Of a stretch of DNA of 41,063 bases, positions 1 through 8,099 are shown in pieces. Location: positions 1 to 41,063 of the forward strand of contig VGYY01000004.1 of the NCBI GenBank assembly GCA_016872815.1. The letters are read 5' to 3'. Source of the stretch: Planctomycetota bacterium (lineage in GTDB: Bacteria > Planctomycetota > B15-G4 > SIAN01). The notes under the pieces are model-generated. The model was given only the letters and a program-made list of their open reading frames with translations. It was not told the origin of the DNA and made no database searches. The position numbers and the translations under genes are program-made. Each line of letters begins with the position of its first letter. The first letter of the stretch is position 1.

Positions 1-603
1 TCCGACTGGCTCGGTGGTGCGAGCGGGCCGGCATGGCTGGCGCTGGGCTTCCTCACCGTGCTCGACCGTTGCGGCAGCCGGTTCACCGTCGCCTGCCGGG
101 AGGAAGCGGCGACGCTGCCGGGCCCCGCCCTCGATCGCGGCGCGCCGGCCGTGGCGCCGGGCACGCTCGCCGGTTTCGGTGAACTGCTGGTGGTCGCCGC
201 GCTGGCGCTGCAACTGGCGGCGAATGGCGTGGCCGGCCGACCGGTCGAAGCGGCGGCGCCGCTCGCCGCCGCGTTGGCGGGTGGGTTCGCCGCCGTGCTC
301 CTGCAGGCGCTGCTCGAGCGGGCGCGGGGGCCGGTCCCGGCGGACGGGACGCCTGCCTCGACGGAAGGACCGGCGCGCGCCATGATCCCCGCCCTGGCGT
401 GGACGGCGATCGTCGCGCTCGGGCTGCCGCGGACCGTCGCGGCCGAACTCGGGAGCGCGTTCGGCGGGATGCTGCTGGTCGGCGGCCTCGCGTTGCCGCT
501 CCAGGCGAGGATGGCAACCGGCAGCCGCTTGCGGCTGCCGCGGTGGATGGTGGTGATCGTGCTGCTCGCCGCGCTGGCGGCGGCGGTTCCGGACGGAAGG
601 TAA
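1..603 (+). CDS. Hydrophobic multi-pass membrane protein, 5'-truncated by window edge
   Basis: The reading frame is open from base 1, so the gene begins outside the window and only its last 200 codons are seen. The visible part is Ala/Leu/Val-rich with about four to five hydrophobic stretches, for example around the residues encoded at 160-225, 250-310, 385-440 and 545-590, separated by short charged loops. This suggests an integral inner-membrane protein. No family motif is recognised. It ends 6 bp before rsfS, and the GGAAGG that serves as the rsfS ribosome binding site overlaps its stop region, so the two genes are probably co-transcribed. An internal ATG/GTG start cannot be excluded. The function is unknown; there is no evidence for a transporter or enzyme signature. 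Confidence 0.6.
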   Translation, partial: SDWLGGASGPAWLALGFLTVLDRCGSRFTVACREEAATLPGPALDRGAPAVAPGTLAGFGELLVVAALALQLAANGVAGRPVEAAAPLAAALAGGFAAVLLQALLERARGPVPADGTPASTEGPARAMIPALAWTAIVALGLPRTVAAELGSAFGGMLLVGGLALPLQARMATGSRLRLPRWMVVIVLLAALAAAVPDGR

Positions 604-609
604 ATCGAC

Positions 610-975
610 TTGGATTCGCTCGAGCTCGCCCAGGTCTGCGCCGGGATCGCCATCGACAAGAAATGCGAGGACCTGCTGATCCTCGACGTGCAGCAGCGCA
701 CCGTGATCGCCGACTACTTCGTCATCGCTTCGGCGCGCAATCGCCGCCAGCTGCGCGCGGTGGCCGAGGGCATCGCCAAGGACGCGGCGGTCAGCGGGCG
801 CAAGACGCGGCGCGTCGAGGGCACCGGCGGCGACCGCTGGGTCCTGCTCGACCTCGGCGACGTCGTCGTCCACCTGTTCGATGGCGAAGGCCGCACCTAC
901 TACGACCTCGAGTCGCTCTGGGCCGATGCGCCGCGGGTGGCGGTGCGGCGGCGCCCGGCTCGCACCGCGAGCTGA
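610..975 (+). CDS. rsfS: Ribosomal silencing factor RsfS (Iojap/YbeB family)
   Basis: This 121-residue protein fits the RsfS/Iojap family in length and pattern: an N-terminal helix (LAQVCAGIAIDKKCEDL), the conserved segment around ADYFVIASARNRRQLRAVA, then WVLLDLGDVVVHLF and a closing YYDLESLW. Family knowledge: RsfS binds ribosomal protein uL14 on the 50S subunit and blocks subunit joining, lowering translation in stationary phase or starvation. The start is TTG at 610, with GGAAGG at 595-600 at good spacing, and the conserved core begins within the first few residues. It follows a membrane-protein gene by 6 bp. The usual neighbour nadD is not seen in this window. The C-terminal tail is short, Arg-rich and not conserved. 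Confidence 0.93.
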   Translation: MDSLELAQVCAGIAIDKKCEDLLILDVQQRTVIADYFVIASARNRRQLRAVAEGIAKDAAVSGRKTRRVEGTGGDRWVLLDLGDVVVHLFDGEGRTYYDLESLWADAPRVAVRRRPARTAS

Positions 976-1094
976 GCCGCGCGCACGTAGCGGCGCCGCC
1001 GCGCGACGCGGCTATTGGTGCGCAGGGGACGCAAGCCGCGGGCAGCCGTCGGCCGAAGGAGGGGTGCCGGAAACGGGCCTCCTGGAGCGGCGCG

Positions 1095-2444
1095 ATGGCG
1101 GTGGCGGGCAGGCGCGGGAGCGACGACGACTTCACGCCGGCGATCCTCGAGCGGATCGCACAGGCGATCGGGTCGTCGTTCGATGCGGCGCACGGCGGCT
1201 TCGGCAGCGGCCAGAAGTTCCCGCACCCGGAGGCGATCGACTTCGCGCTGCTGTGGGCCGAGCGGCGGCGCGACCCGGCGTGGCAGGAGGTCGTGCTGCG
1301 CTCGCTGGTCGGGATGGCGCAGGGAGCGCTGCTCGATCCGGTGACCGGCGGGTTCTTCCGCCACTGCGCGACGCGCGACTGGCGCCAGCCGTGCACCGAG
1401 AAGCTGCTGCTGACGCAGGCGGGGCTGCTGCGCAACTACCTGGAAGCGTGGCAGATCTTCCGCCGCGACGAACTGCGCAAGGTCGCGCAGAAGGTGCTGG
1501 CGTACGTCGAGCACACGCTGCGCGATCCGGTCGGCGGCGGGTGGTTCGCCGCGCAGGAGGCGAACGACGCGTGGTACGCGCTGCCCGAGCGGCTGCGCGC
1601 CGACCGCAAGCCGCCGCGGGTCGAGCTGGTGGTGGAGGCGCGGCCGCTCGCGGCCGCGATCTCGGCGTTCCTCAAGGCGGGCGCGGTGCTGCGCGACGAG
1701 ACGGCGACGCGCCGCGCGCTGGAAGCGACGCGGTTCCTGGTCGATGCGATGGTGGTGCGCGGTCGCGGCGTCTACCACTCGGCGGCCGGCGGCGAACGGC
1801 AGATCCTCGGACTGCTCGGCGACACGGTCTTCGCGCTGCGGGCGCTGCTGCACGTGGTGCAATACACCGGCGACCGCGCCTGCCTCGAGGTGGCGGAGGA
1901 CCTGGTCGGCGTCGTGCTGGCGAAGGAGTCGGCGCGATACGGCGGATTCTTCGACGCGCGCGACGATTCGCCGCACTTCGCGCAGGCGCGGCGCCGCCAC
2001 GAGACACTGCAGGAGAACGGGCTTGCGGCGGAGGCGCTGCTGCGCGCCGGCTGGCTGTTCGCGCGGCCGGAGTTGCACGCCGTCGCCGAGCGGGCGCTGC
2101 GCCACTTCGCCGCCGATCATCCGCTCTTCGGCTACCACGCGGCGGAGTACGGCCGCGCGCTCGACCTCCATTTCCATCCGCCGCTGCTGCTGCTGGTGGC
2201 GGGGGACGCCGCCGACCCGCGGACCGCGGCGCTGCTCGAAGTGGCGCGGCGCAGCTGGGTGCCGAGCAAGCTGGTGCTGCCGCTCGATCCGGTGCACGAC
2301 GGCGCACGGCTGGAGCGCCACGGCATCGTCGCGTCCGGTGCGACGGCGCGCGCCCACGTCCGCGTCGGCGAGCGCGAGATCGCCTGCGTCCACTCGCCCG
2401 AGGCGCTGGCCGACGCGATCGCCGCGGCGGCGGCTCAGGGGTAG
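1095..2444 (+). CDS. DUF255/YyaL-type six-hairpin protein lacking the thioredoxin domain
   Basis: The 449-residue product matches the C-terminal (alpha/alpha)6-barrel half of the YyaL/SPATA20 (DUF255) family. Visible signatures are FDAAHGGFGSGQKFPHPEAI near residue 35, DPVTGGFFRH near 80, a W..P..EK.LL.QA.LL..YLEA block near 95-115, and YGGFFDARDD near 275-285. Family members of about 600-700 residues start with a thioredoxin-like domain of about 160 residues; here it is absent, and rsfS occupies the upstream DNA. The ATG at 1095 is preceded by GGAG at 1084-1087. A stronger AAGGAGGGG at 1056-1064 has no in-frame start nearby. The family resembles N-acylglucosamine 2-epimerase-like glycan enzymes, but its reaction is not established. 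The 3' end overlaps the convergent SGNH gene by 10 bp. Confidence 0.78.
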   Translation: MAVAGRRGSDDDFTPAILERIAQAIGSSFDAAHGGFGSGQKFPHPEAIDFALLWAERRRDPAWQEVVLRSLVGMAQGALLDPVTGGFFRHCATRDWRQPCTEKLLLTQAGLLRNYLEAWQIFRRDELRKVAQKVLAYVEHTLRDPVGGGWFAAQEANDAWYALPERLRADRKPPRVELVVEARPLAAAISAFLKAGAVLRDETATRRALEATRFLVDAMVVRGRGVYHSAAGGERQILGLLGDTVFALRALLHVVQYTGDRACLEVAEDLVGVVLAKESARYGGFFDARDDSPHFAQARRRHETLQENGLAAEALLRAGWLFARPELHAVAERALRHFAADHPLFGYHAAEYGRALDLHFHPPLLLLVAGDAADPRTAALLEVARRSWVPSKLVLPLDPVHDGARLERHGIVASGATARAHVRVGEREIACVHSPEALADAIAAAAAQG

Positions 2445-3400
2445 CAGCGGTCCGCCAGGAGGCGTGCGACCTTCCGGTTCGCCACGCCGTCGGGATGGCC
2501 GTCGAGCGGTCCGACCCAGTAGCGCATCAGGTCCTCGTCGCGCGCGAACGCCTCGACCAGCGGCAGCGCCGGGATGGCGCGCTCGGCGCAGACGGCGGCG
2601 AAGCCGGCTTCGATCGACGCGAACGGGTTCAGGTCGGGCCGCGTCATGTAGGGATAGATCGCGACCCGGAAGCCGATGCCGGCGGCCGCGCAATCGGCCC
2701 GGATCGCGTCGAGCGCGCGGCGGATCTGCTCGCTGCCCTGGTGGTGCCACGCGCGCACGATCGACTCGACGTAGCCGTCGAGCGCGAAGCCCATGCGGCG
2801 CAGCAGGCCGCTCGCGTTCTGATTGGCCATCTGCAGCAGGGGCGAGCGGAACGGCAGGTCGGCCAGGCGGTCGATGGTGGCGTCGACCGGGATCTCCGAC
2901 CGGGCGAGCGCGCCGCTCACGTCATTGGCCACCATCACCCAGATCACCTCGGTGGGCGCCAGCGGCAGCACGCGCGTGCGCAGCAGGGTGGCGACGTTGT
3001 CGGCGTTGTAGCCGGGGATCCCGCAGTTCAGGACCTGCGCCGCCCGGCCGCGCGCGGCGAGCTCGGCGGCAAGCGCGACCGCCAGGGTGGCGTCCTCGGG
3101 GCAGCCGTTGCCGAAGGTGACCGAATCGCCGATCAGGGCGATGCGCGTCCGTCCCGTCTCCGGCGGCGGGAACTCCTCGCCGCGGAAGCCCTGCGCATTG
3201 ATGCGGACGAGCGCGCCCTTGTAGGTGGTCGTCCGGCCGGGAAACAGCAGGTGCGGCAGCCTGTCGACCGTCGATGTCGCGAACGGCGTCACGCCGCACG
3301 CGCCCACCTTCCCGCGCAACCAGAGGTCGGCGAGCGTGGCCGGGATCAGGCAGGCGATGGCGGCGAGGCCGAGGCGACCGAGGATCCGACGCGTGCGCAT
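2435..3400 (-). CDS. Membrane-anchored or secreted SGNH/GDSL-family hydrolase
   Basis: This 321-residue protein has an N-terminal hydrophobic segment (residues 9-25, signal peptide or anchor) followed by an SGNH hydrolase fold. Block I is IALIGDSVTFGNG with nucleophile Ser93. The oxyanion Gly lies in NCGIPGYN (about 125-132). Block III is VANDV (Asn159). The Asp/His pair is in LDGHPDG (Asp300, His302). Family knowledge: such proteins are esterases, lipases or carbohydrate O-acetyl/acyl esterases; the extracytoplasmic location and neighbouring envelope genes favour action on acylated glycans, but the substrate is inferred only. It is divergent from the GT39 gene, sharing a 59-bp promoter region, and convergent with the DUF255 gene, whose last codons overlap it. 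Confidence 0.85.
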   Translation of the reverse strand: MRTRRILGRLGLAAIACLIPATLADLWLRGKVGACGVTPFATSTVDRLPHLLFPGRTTTYKGALVRINAQGFRGEEFPPPETGRTRIALIGDSVTFGNGCPEDATLAVALAAELAARGRAAQVLNCGIPGYNADNVATLLRTRVLPLAPTEVIWVMVANDVSGALARSEIPVDATIDRLADLPFRSPLLQMANQNASGLLRRMGFALDGYVESIVRAWHHQGSEQIRRALDAIRADCAAAGIGFRVAIYPYMTRPDLNPFASIEAGFAAVCAERAIPALPLVEAFARDEDLMRYWVGPLDGHPDGVANRKVARLLADRCYP

Positions 3401-3459
3401 GGAGCGCGGTACGCTAGCGATCCCTCCGGTGCGGCGGAGGTGCGAGGACGGCGGCGCGG

Positions 3460-4983
3460 ATGACGGCGACGGACGACAGCGCGGAGCGATCCACGGCGGC
3501 CGCCGCGGCGAGCGGGCGCGGCCGCGAGTTCGCCGCCGCGCTCGGCTGGTTCCTCGTCGCGGCGACGCTGCGCGCGATCGGCATCGACCGCTTCAGCCTC
3601 TGGGGCGACGAGATCTACACGCTGGAGAACAGCCAACAGCTGTTCGGACCGGCGATGAAGCCGAGCGCGCTCGCCTTTCCGCTCAGCTTCCTGCTCGAAC
3701 GCGGCGCGCTCGAGCTGGCGCGGCTCGGCGGGGTCGACCTCGGCGCTCCGGAGAGCCTGCAGTGGGTGCTCCGCGTGGTGCCGGCGACGTGCGGCGCGCT
3801 CGCGGCAGCCGCGGCGTTCGCCGGCTCGCGCGGGGTGCTGCGTCCCGGGGAACGGCACGTGCTGGCGGCGCTGGTCGCCTTCTCGCCGTGGTTCCTCTGG
3901 ATGTCGCAGATGGCGCGGTTCTACGCGCTGGTGCTGTTCTTCTGCGTGCCGGCGACGTTCTCATTCTGGCGCGCGCAGCGCGACGGCGACGTCGGCGCGG
4001 CCTGGCGCGGAGTCGCCTGGTCGGCGCTGGCGCTGGCCACCCACCCGTCGGCCGGGTTGCTGCTGCTCGGCCATCTCCTCGCCTGCCTCGCCGCGGCGGC
4101 GCTGCGGCTCAAGCCGCTCACTCGCGCGCTCGTCCCGCCGCTGCTCCTGCCGCTCGCCGCCGTCGCGGTGGCGGCGGCATGGCCGACGCTGCGCGAGACC
4201 ATCGCATACCGCTACCACGCGCAAGATGCGAGCCTCGAGACCGCCGCGGTGCTGGTGCTCGGCCTCGGCTTCAACTTCGGTCCGGTGGTCGGGGCGCTGG
4301 CCCTGCTCGGGCTGCCGACCCTGTGGCGGCGCGAGCGAGCGCTGGCCGTGCACGTGGTGGTCGGCGTCGGCGCGCCGGTCGCCGGCGTCCTGCTGCTGGC
4401 GTTGCAGCAGAAGGCAGTCGAGCAGCGCTACCTCGTCGCCGTGATGCCGCTGGCACTGGTGCCGGCGGCGGCGTTCCTCGGCGAACTGGGGCACCGCGTC
4501 ACGGGGGCGCTGCGCGGCGCCCGCGTCGCGATCCCGGCCGCGGCACTGGCGGCGTGGCTGCCGGGCGTCGTCTCGGCCGGCATCGATGGCGATCGCCACG
4601 ACCTCGCCGGCGCGCTCGCCTTCGTCGGCGCGCGGCTCGAGCCCGGCGACGCGATCGTCTGCGAGACGCACGCGCTGGCGCGTCGCTATCTGCCGGCCGA
4701 ACTGTCGGACGAGCGTCTGATCGAGGCGCCGCCGCCGCGCGATGAGTGGAAGCGCTGGCAGGAGCTGTGGACGGACAGTCGACGCGTCTGGGTCGTGGTC
4801 CAGGCCGAGTTCGAGGAGATGAGCGCGGAGACCCGCTCGTTCCAGCGCTGGGCGTGGCAGGAAGGACGCCTCGTGCGCGAATTCTGGCGTCCGCGCCTCG
4901 ACTACCACCAGAATCGCCTGCGCGTGTTCCTCGTCGACACCGCGCTGGCGCGGCGCTGGCACCGCGAACTGCCGCAGCGCTGA
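3460..4983 (+). CDS. GT39/ArnT-like membrane glycosyltransferase
   Basis: The 507-residue integral membrane protein has the layout of GT-C fold glycosyltransferases of the PMT/ArnT/GT39 type: an N-terminal TM helix (about 24-40) followed at once by a luminal loop with the acidic pair in DRFSLWGDEIYTLEN (Asp50-Glu51), then about ten hydrophobic helices up to residue ~380, and a soluble C-terminal domain of about 125 residues. The segment SQMARFYALVLFF around residue 150 is typical of the family. These enzymes transfer sugars from polyprenyl-phosphate donors to lipids, glycans or proteins on the outer face of the cytoplasmic membrane. Acceptor and sugar cannot be read from sequence. The ATG at 3460 puts the DE motif at its usual position. 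Expression is divergent from the SGNH hydrolase gene. Confidence 0.82.
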   Translation: MTATDDSAERSTAAAAASGRGREFAAALGWFLVAATLRAIGIDRFSLWGDEIYTLENSQQLFGPAMKPSALAFPLSFLLERGALELARLGGVDLGAPESLQWVLRVVPATCGALAAAAAFAGSRGVLRPGERHVLAALVAFSPWFLWMSQMARFYALVLFFCVPATFSFWRAQRDGDVGAAWRGVAWSALALATHPSAGLLLLGHLLACLAAAALRLKPLTRALVPPLLLPLAAVAVAAAWPTLRETIAYRYHAQDASLETAAVLVLGLGFNFGPVVGALALLGLPTLWRRERALAVHVVVGVGAPVAGVLLLALQQKAVEQRYLVAVMPLALVPAAAFLGELGHRVTGALRGARVAIPAAALAAWLPGVVSAGIDGDRHDLAGALAFVGARLEPGDAIVCETHALARRYLPAELSDERLIEAPPPRDEWKRWQELWTDSRRVWVVVQAEFEEMSAETRSFQRWAWQEGRLVREFWRPRLDYHQNRLRVFLVDTALARRWHRELPQR

Positions 4984-4985
4984 GT

Positions 4986-5013
4986 GTCCGCGCGCGGAGC
5001 AGGCCGCGCGGAC
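4986..5013. terminator. Hairpin between convergent genes
   Basis: A 9-bp perfect inverted repeat, GTCCGCGCG (4986-4994) and CGCGCGGAC (5005-5013), lies just after the GT39 stop codon and before the stop of the convergent KaiC-like gene. There is no T-tract on either strand, so it could slow polymerase from both sides but is not a canonical intrinsic terminator. Confidence 0.45.
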
Positions 5014-5028
5014 CAGGCCGGGCGGTGC

Positions 5029-6606
5029 TCAGCGCGCGTCGGCCGGCAGCGGCAGCGAGCGCGTCGGCTGCCCGGAACGCGCGCTCAGCGAGCGGACGAG
5101 GCGCACCTCGGGCCGCCCGCCGGGAGTCTCGACCAGCGCGAGCAGGTGGTCGACCGTGCCCGGGACGCCCGAATCGCCGGCGACGGTGCCGTCGGCCTGC
5201 ACCTGTTGCGTCGCCTCGACCAGCAGCGAGGCGATGCCCTGCTTCTTCAGGAACGTCGACAGCCAGGGCAGGAACAGTCGCGAGTCGTTCAGCAGCGGGA
5301 AGGCGTTCTTCAGCTGACCGATGCCCCACAGCGCCGCACGCTCGATGCGCCGGCCGGCGGCCTCGAGCTCGAGGATCTCGTCGTAGAGGTCCTTCATGAA
5401 CTTGCCGGCGGAGAGGTACTCGGGTGCATAGCTGATGATCGCGAGGCGGTTCGCGGCGTCGCCGAACCACTCGCGGGCCACCGCGGCGAGTTCGTCGCGC
5501 GTCTCGCGCAGCGTGATCAGCAACCCGGTGCCGCTGCCGGCCAGCAGGAAGCGCAGCGCCAGCCAATGCGCGGTGGTCGCGCGCGACGGCGGGCCGATCA
5601 GGCCGGTCACCGAACCGTGCGGGACGTGCAGGTCGTCGAGCCCGAACGGGATCGACGGGTGCGGCGCGGCGCGCGCCTCCTTCGACTGCTGGTAGTCGAG
5701 GTGCGACAGGAGCGTCGGCACGGACGGGTAGACGTGCACTCCCGGCGGGCGCGCGCCACGGCCGCCGAACAGGACGCCTTCGTTGCGGCCGACGATCGAG
5801 AAGTGGTGGGCGCCGCGGTAGTAGAACTGGTGGCGCGCCTTCGCGATCTCGATCGAGCGCTCCTTGAACTGGTCACCGACGCGGTGATACCCGAGGTCGA
5901 TGATCACGTCGGCCGCATACTCCGCGGCGGTGAACGCGGCGCGGGACGAGCCGTCGCCCGGCGTCTCCACCACGAAGATCCCGTGCAGGCGCCGTTCGGC
6001 GAGTTGCTGCCGGATCGACTGCAGGGCAGTGCGCGCCGGGATGCCGTCGTCGAACGCGTTGACCGAGATGTTGTCGATGGCGACGAGCCGCGGGGCGAGG
6101 CGGCTGCCCACCGGAGCGGCCGCCCGAACCATCGCGGCGAGGTCGCGGTCAAGTCGCTCGAACAGCCTGGCCCCGCCGGCCACCATCTCGCGCGGCGACT
6201 CGCGCAGCGCCGCCAGCGCGAGATAGCGCTCGGGTGCCGGCGGCGGCGGGGCGAATTCGTGCACCTGCGCCGCGTGCTCGGGCGACTCGATCGTCCCGAC
6301 GATCCGCCGCCATTGCGCGTCGAGGCCGTAGAAGTCGAAGTCCTCGCGCAGCTTCGCATGCAGCTCGGAGGGGCCCTGGTCGAAGCTGTAGTAGACGTGG
6401 CAGGCGCCGCGCTCGGTGGCGGCACCGAGCGTGCGGACCGCCAGTTCCAGCGCCAGGTGGGTCTTCCCGGTCCCCGGGCCGCCGAGGATCACCATGAAGA
6501 CCGAGCCCTGCTGCGGGAAGCGGAGGCCGCCGCCGCCGAGCAGCAGGTCGAGGCCGTCGATCTGGGTCGGGAGGCGCTGGTAGGCCGGCGGCTGCGGGCG
6601 GTTCAT
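5029..6606 (-). CDS. Double RecA-fold (KaiC/RAD55/GvpD-like) ATPase with degenerate second domain
   Basis: The 525-residue cytoplasmic protein carries two RecA-like halves. The first has an intact Walker A, GGPGTGKT (42-49), preceded by the KaiC-like target phrase QIDGLDLLLGGG, an FDQGPSEL segment near 75-82, and a Walker B-like RLVAIDN (Asp178). It ends with FYYRGAHHFSIVGRNEGV (261-278), a typical KaiC domain closing strand. The second half starts with SIPFGLDDLHVPHGSVTGLI, but its P-loop reads GPPSRATTA (338-346) with no Lys. So one active and one structural ATPase domain are expected, as in KaiC-type regulatory ATPases. Function is unknown; candidates are signalling or scaffold ATPases. 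It is divergent from the O-ligase gene (150 bp apart) and convergent with the GT39 gene. Confidence 0.78.
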   Translation of the reverse strand: MNRPQPPAYQRLPTQIDGLDLLLGGGGLRFPQQGSVFMVILGGPGTGKTHLALELAVRTLGAATERGACHVYYSFDQGPSELHAKLREDFDFYGLDAQWRRIVGTIESPEHAAQVHEFAPPPPAPERYLALAALRESPREMVAGGARLFERLDRDLAAMVRAAAPVGSRLAPRLVAIDNISVNAFDDGIPARTALQSIRQQLAERRLHGIFVVETPGDGSSRAAFTAAEYAADVIIDLGYHRVGDQFKERSIEIAKARHQFYYRGAHHFSIVGRNEGVLFGGRGARPPGVHVYPSVPTLLSHLDYQQSKEARAAPHPSIPFGLDDLHVPHGSVTGLIGPPSRATTAHWLALRFLLAGSGTGLLITLRETRDELAAVAREWFGDAANRLAIISYAPEYLSAGKFMKDLYDEILELEAAGRRIERAALWGIGQLKNAFPLLNDSRLFLPWLSTFLKKQGIASLLVEATQQVQADGTVAGDSGVPGTVDHLLALVETPGGRPEVRLVRSLSARSGQPTRSLPLPADAR

Positions 6607-6755
6607 GTCCCGAGGATACGCGCCGACGCGCGGGTTCGTCCGGCGCCAGCAGTCGGGCCCCCCGGCGCGCCGATGAGCGGGTGCGACGGCATCCGGGGGG
6701 CGCGCGGCGGCGACATGATGGCCGCCCGCGTCCGACCCCTTCCCGAAGGTCCGCC

Positions 6756-8099
6756 TTGAGCTACCGAGACGTCATCGTCGCCGTGACCGTGCTGGCGCTC
6801 CTGCCGCGGGCGTTCACGCGGCCGTTCTTCGGGCTCCTGCTCTTCACCTGGCTGGCCTACCTGCGGCCGCAGGACTTCTGCTGGGGATTCGCCAAGGGCA
6901 TCCGCTACTCGCTGTACTGCGCGATGCTGATGTACGGCGGCTGGTTCTTCAACGAGACGCGCAAGTTCACCCGCTGGTCGACGCCGACGCGCTGGATGCT
7001 CGGGCTGTTCCTCTCCGTGACGCTGTCGCTGGTCGGCGCCGACCGGGACCCGAACGACAACCAGACGGACAAGTACGTCGACCTGTTCAAGGTCTACGTC
7101 GTCACCTTCTTCGCCGTCGGCATGGTCGACACGGGCGATCGCCTGAAGAAGTTCGCGTGGACGATCGGCCTCACCTTTGCCTTCTTCGGCGTCAAGTACG
7201 GGCTGCATGGCGTGCTGCGTGGCGGGCGCATCCTGCAGGGGCCCGGCGGGATGATGCTGGACAACAACGATCTCTGCCTCGGCCTCGCCATGGGCATGCC
7301 GTTCACCTTCTTCCTGCGGCAGACCGCCGAGAAGCGCTGGCTGCGGCGCGGCCTCATGATCGCCTTCGCGCTGACCTGCATCGCCGTGATCTGCACGCTG
7401 TCGCGCGGCGGCTTCCTCACCATGTGTCTGGTCTGCCTGCTGATCTTCAACAAGCTGAAGAAGAGCATCCTGCCGTGGCTGGTGGCAGCGCTGCTGGCCG
7501 GGATCGTGCCGTTCCTGCTGCCTTCCGACTTCAAGGAGCGGCTCGAGACGCTGAAGGACCCGACCCAGGAGGAATCGGCCGCCGGCCGCCTCTACGCCTG
7601 GCAGGTCGGGCTGCGAATGGTCGCCGCGCACCCGTTCTTCGGCGTCGGCTTCGAGGGGTTCCTCTCCAACTTCCGCCGTTACGACCCGATCACCGTCCGC
7701 CGCAAGGACGGCGTCAAGTCGGTCCGCGTCGCGCACAACACCTACCTGCAGGTCTGGGCCGAGCTCGGCACCGTCGCGCTGGTCTGCTTCATGGGGATGC
7801 TGCTCTCCTCGCTGCTCTGGCTGCGCAAGACCCGCAACGAGGTGCGCCGCCGCGGTGGTCCGCAGTGGCTGGTCGACTACGCCGACATGATCGAGATCTC
7901 GTTGCTGGCGTTCATGTTCGGCGCCAATTTCCTGAACCGCGCCCACTTCGACCTGATGTACACGCTGGTCGCGATGACGGCGTGCCTCCGCTTCGTCGCG
8001 CGGGACGAGCTCGCCCGCCTCGCCCCGCCGCCGGAGATCGCGCGGCCGGCATTCGGCGCTCGCGCGGCCGCCGCGCCGGCGATGGTTGGCGCCGGCTGA
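6756..8099 (+). CDS. O-antigen ligase/Wzy-type polymerase, exosortase-A-system O-glycosylation ligase-like
   Basis: A 447-residue polytopic membrane protein with about ten to twelve TM helices. It has the O-antigen ligase/WaaL signature region: LSRGGFL mid-protein (about residue 214), then a large periplasmic loop with GRLYAWQVGLRMVAAHPFFG, GVGFEGFLSNF and AHNTYLQVWAELG. The N-terminus (LLFTWLAYLRPQDFCWGFAK) resembles the putative O-glycosylation ligase found with exosortase A systems. Members transfer or polymerise lipid-linked oligosaccharides on the periplasmic side. The start is TTG at 6756, preceded by GAAGG at 6745-6749; an upstream ATG would add a non-conserved Arg-rich stretch. Its stop overlaps the proposed start of the TPR gene, suggesting coupled expression. 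No exosortase is visible in the window. Confidence 0.85.
   Translation: MSYRDVIVAVTVLALLPRAFTRPFFGLLLFTWLAYLRPQDFCWGFAKGIRYSLYCAMLMYGGWFFNETRKFTRWSTPTRWMLGLFLSVTLSLVGADRDPNDNQTDKYVDLFKVYVVTFFAVGMVDTGDRLKKFAWTIGLTFAFFGVKYGLHGVLRGGRILQGPGGMMLDNNDLCLGLAMGMPFTFFLRQTAEKRWLRRGLMIAFALTCIAVICTLSRGGFLTMCLVCLLIFNKLKKSILPWLVAALLAGIVPFLLPSDFKERLETLKDPTQEESAAGRLYAWQVGLRMVAAHPFFGVGFEGFLSNFRRYDPITVRRKDGVKSVRVAHNTYLQVWAELGTVALVCFMGMLLSSLLWLRKTRNEVRRRGGPQWLVDYADMIEISLLAFMFGANFLNRAHFDLMYTLVAMTACLRFVARDELARLAPPPEIARPAFGARAAAAPAMVGAG

Noticed and set aside
399-1094. N-terminal extension of the DUF255 frame back to 399
   Set aside because: The extension overlaps rsfS out of frame and is Arg-rich nonsense; it does not restore a thioredoxin domain.
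881-3463. Long plus-strand open frame covering the DUF255 and SGNH genes
   Set aside because: Out of frame with both conserved proteins; translation is Arg/Gly/Ala-rich without domain patterns.
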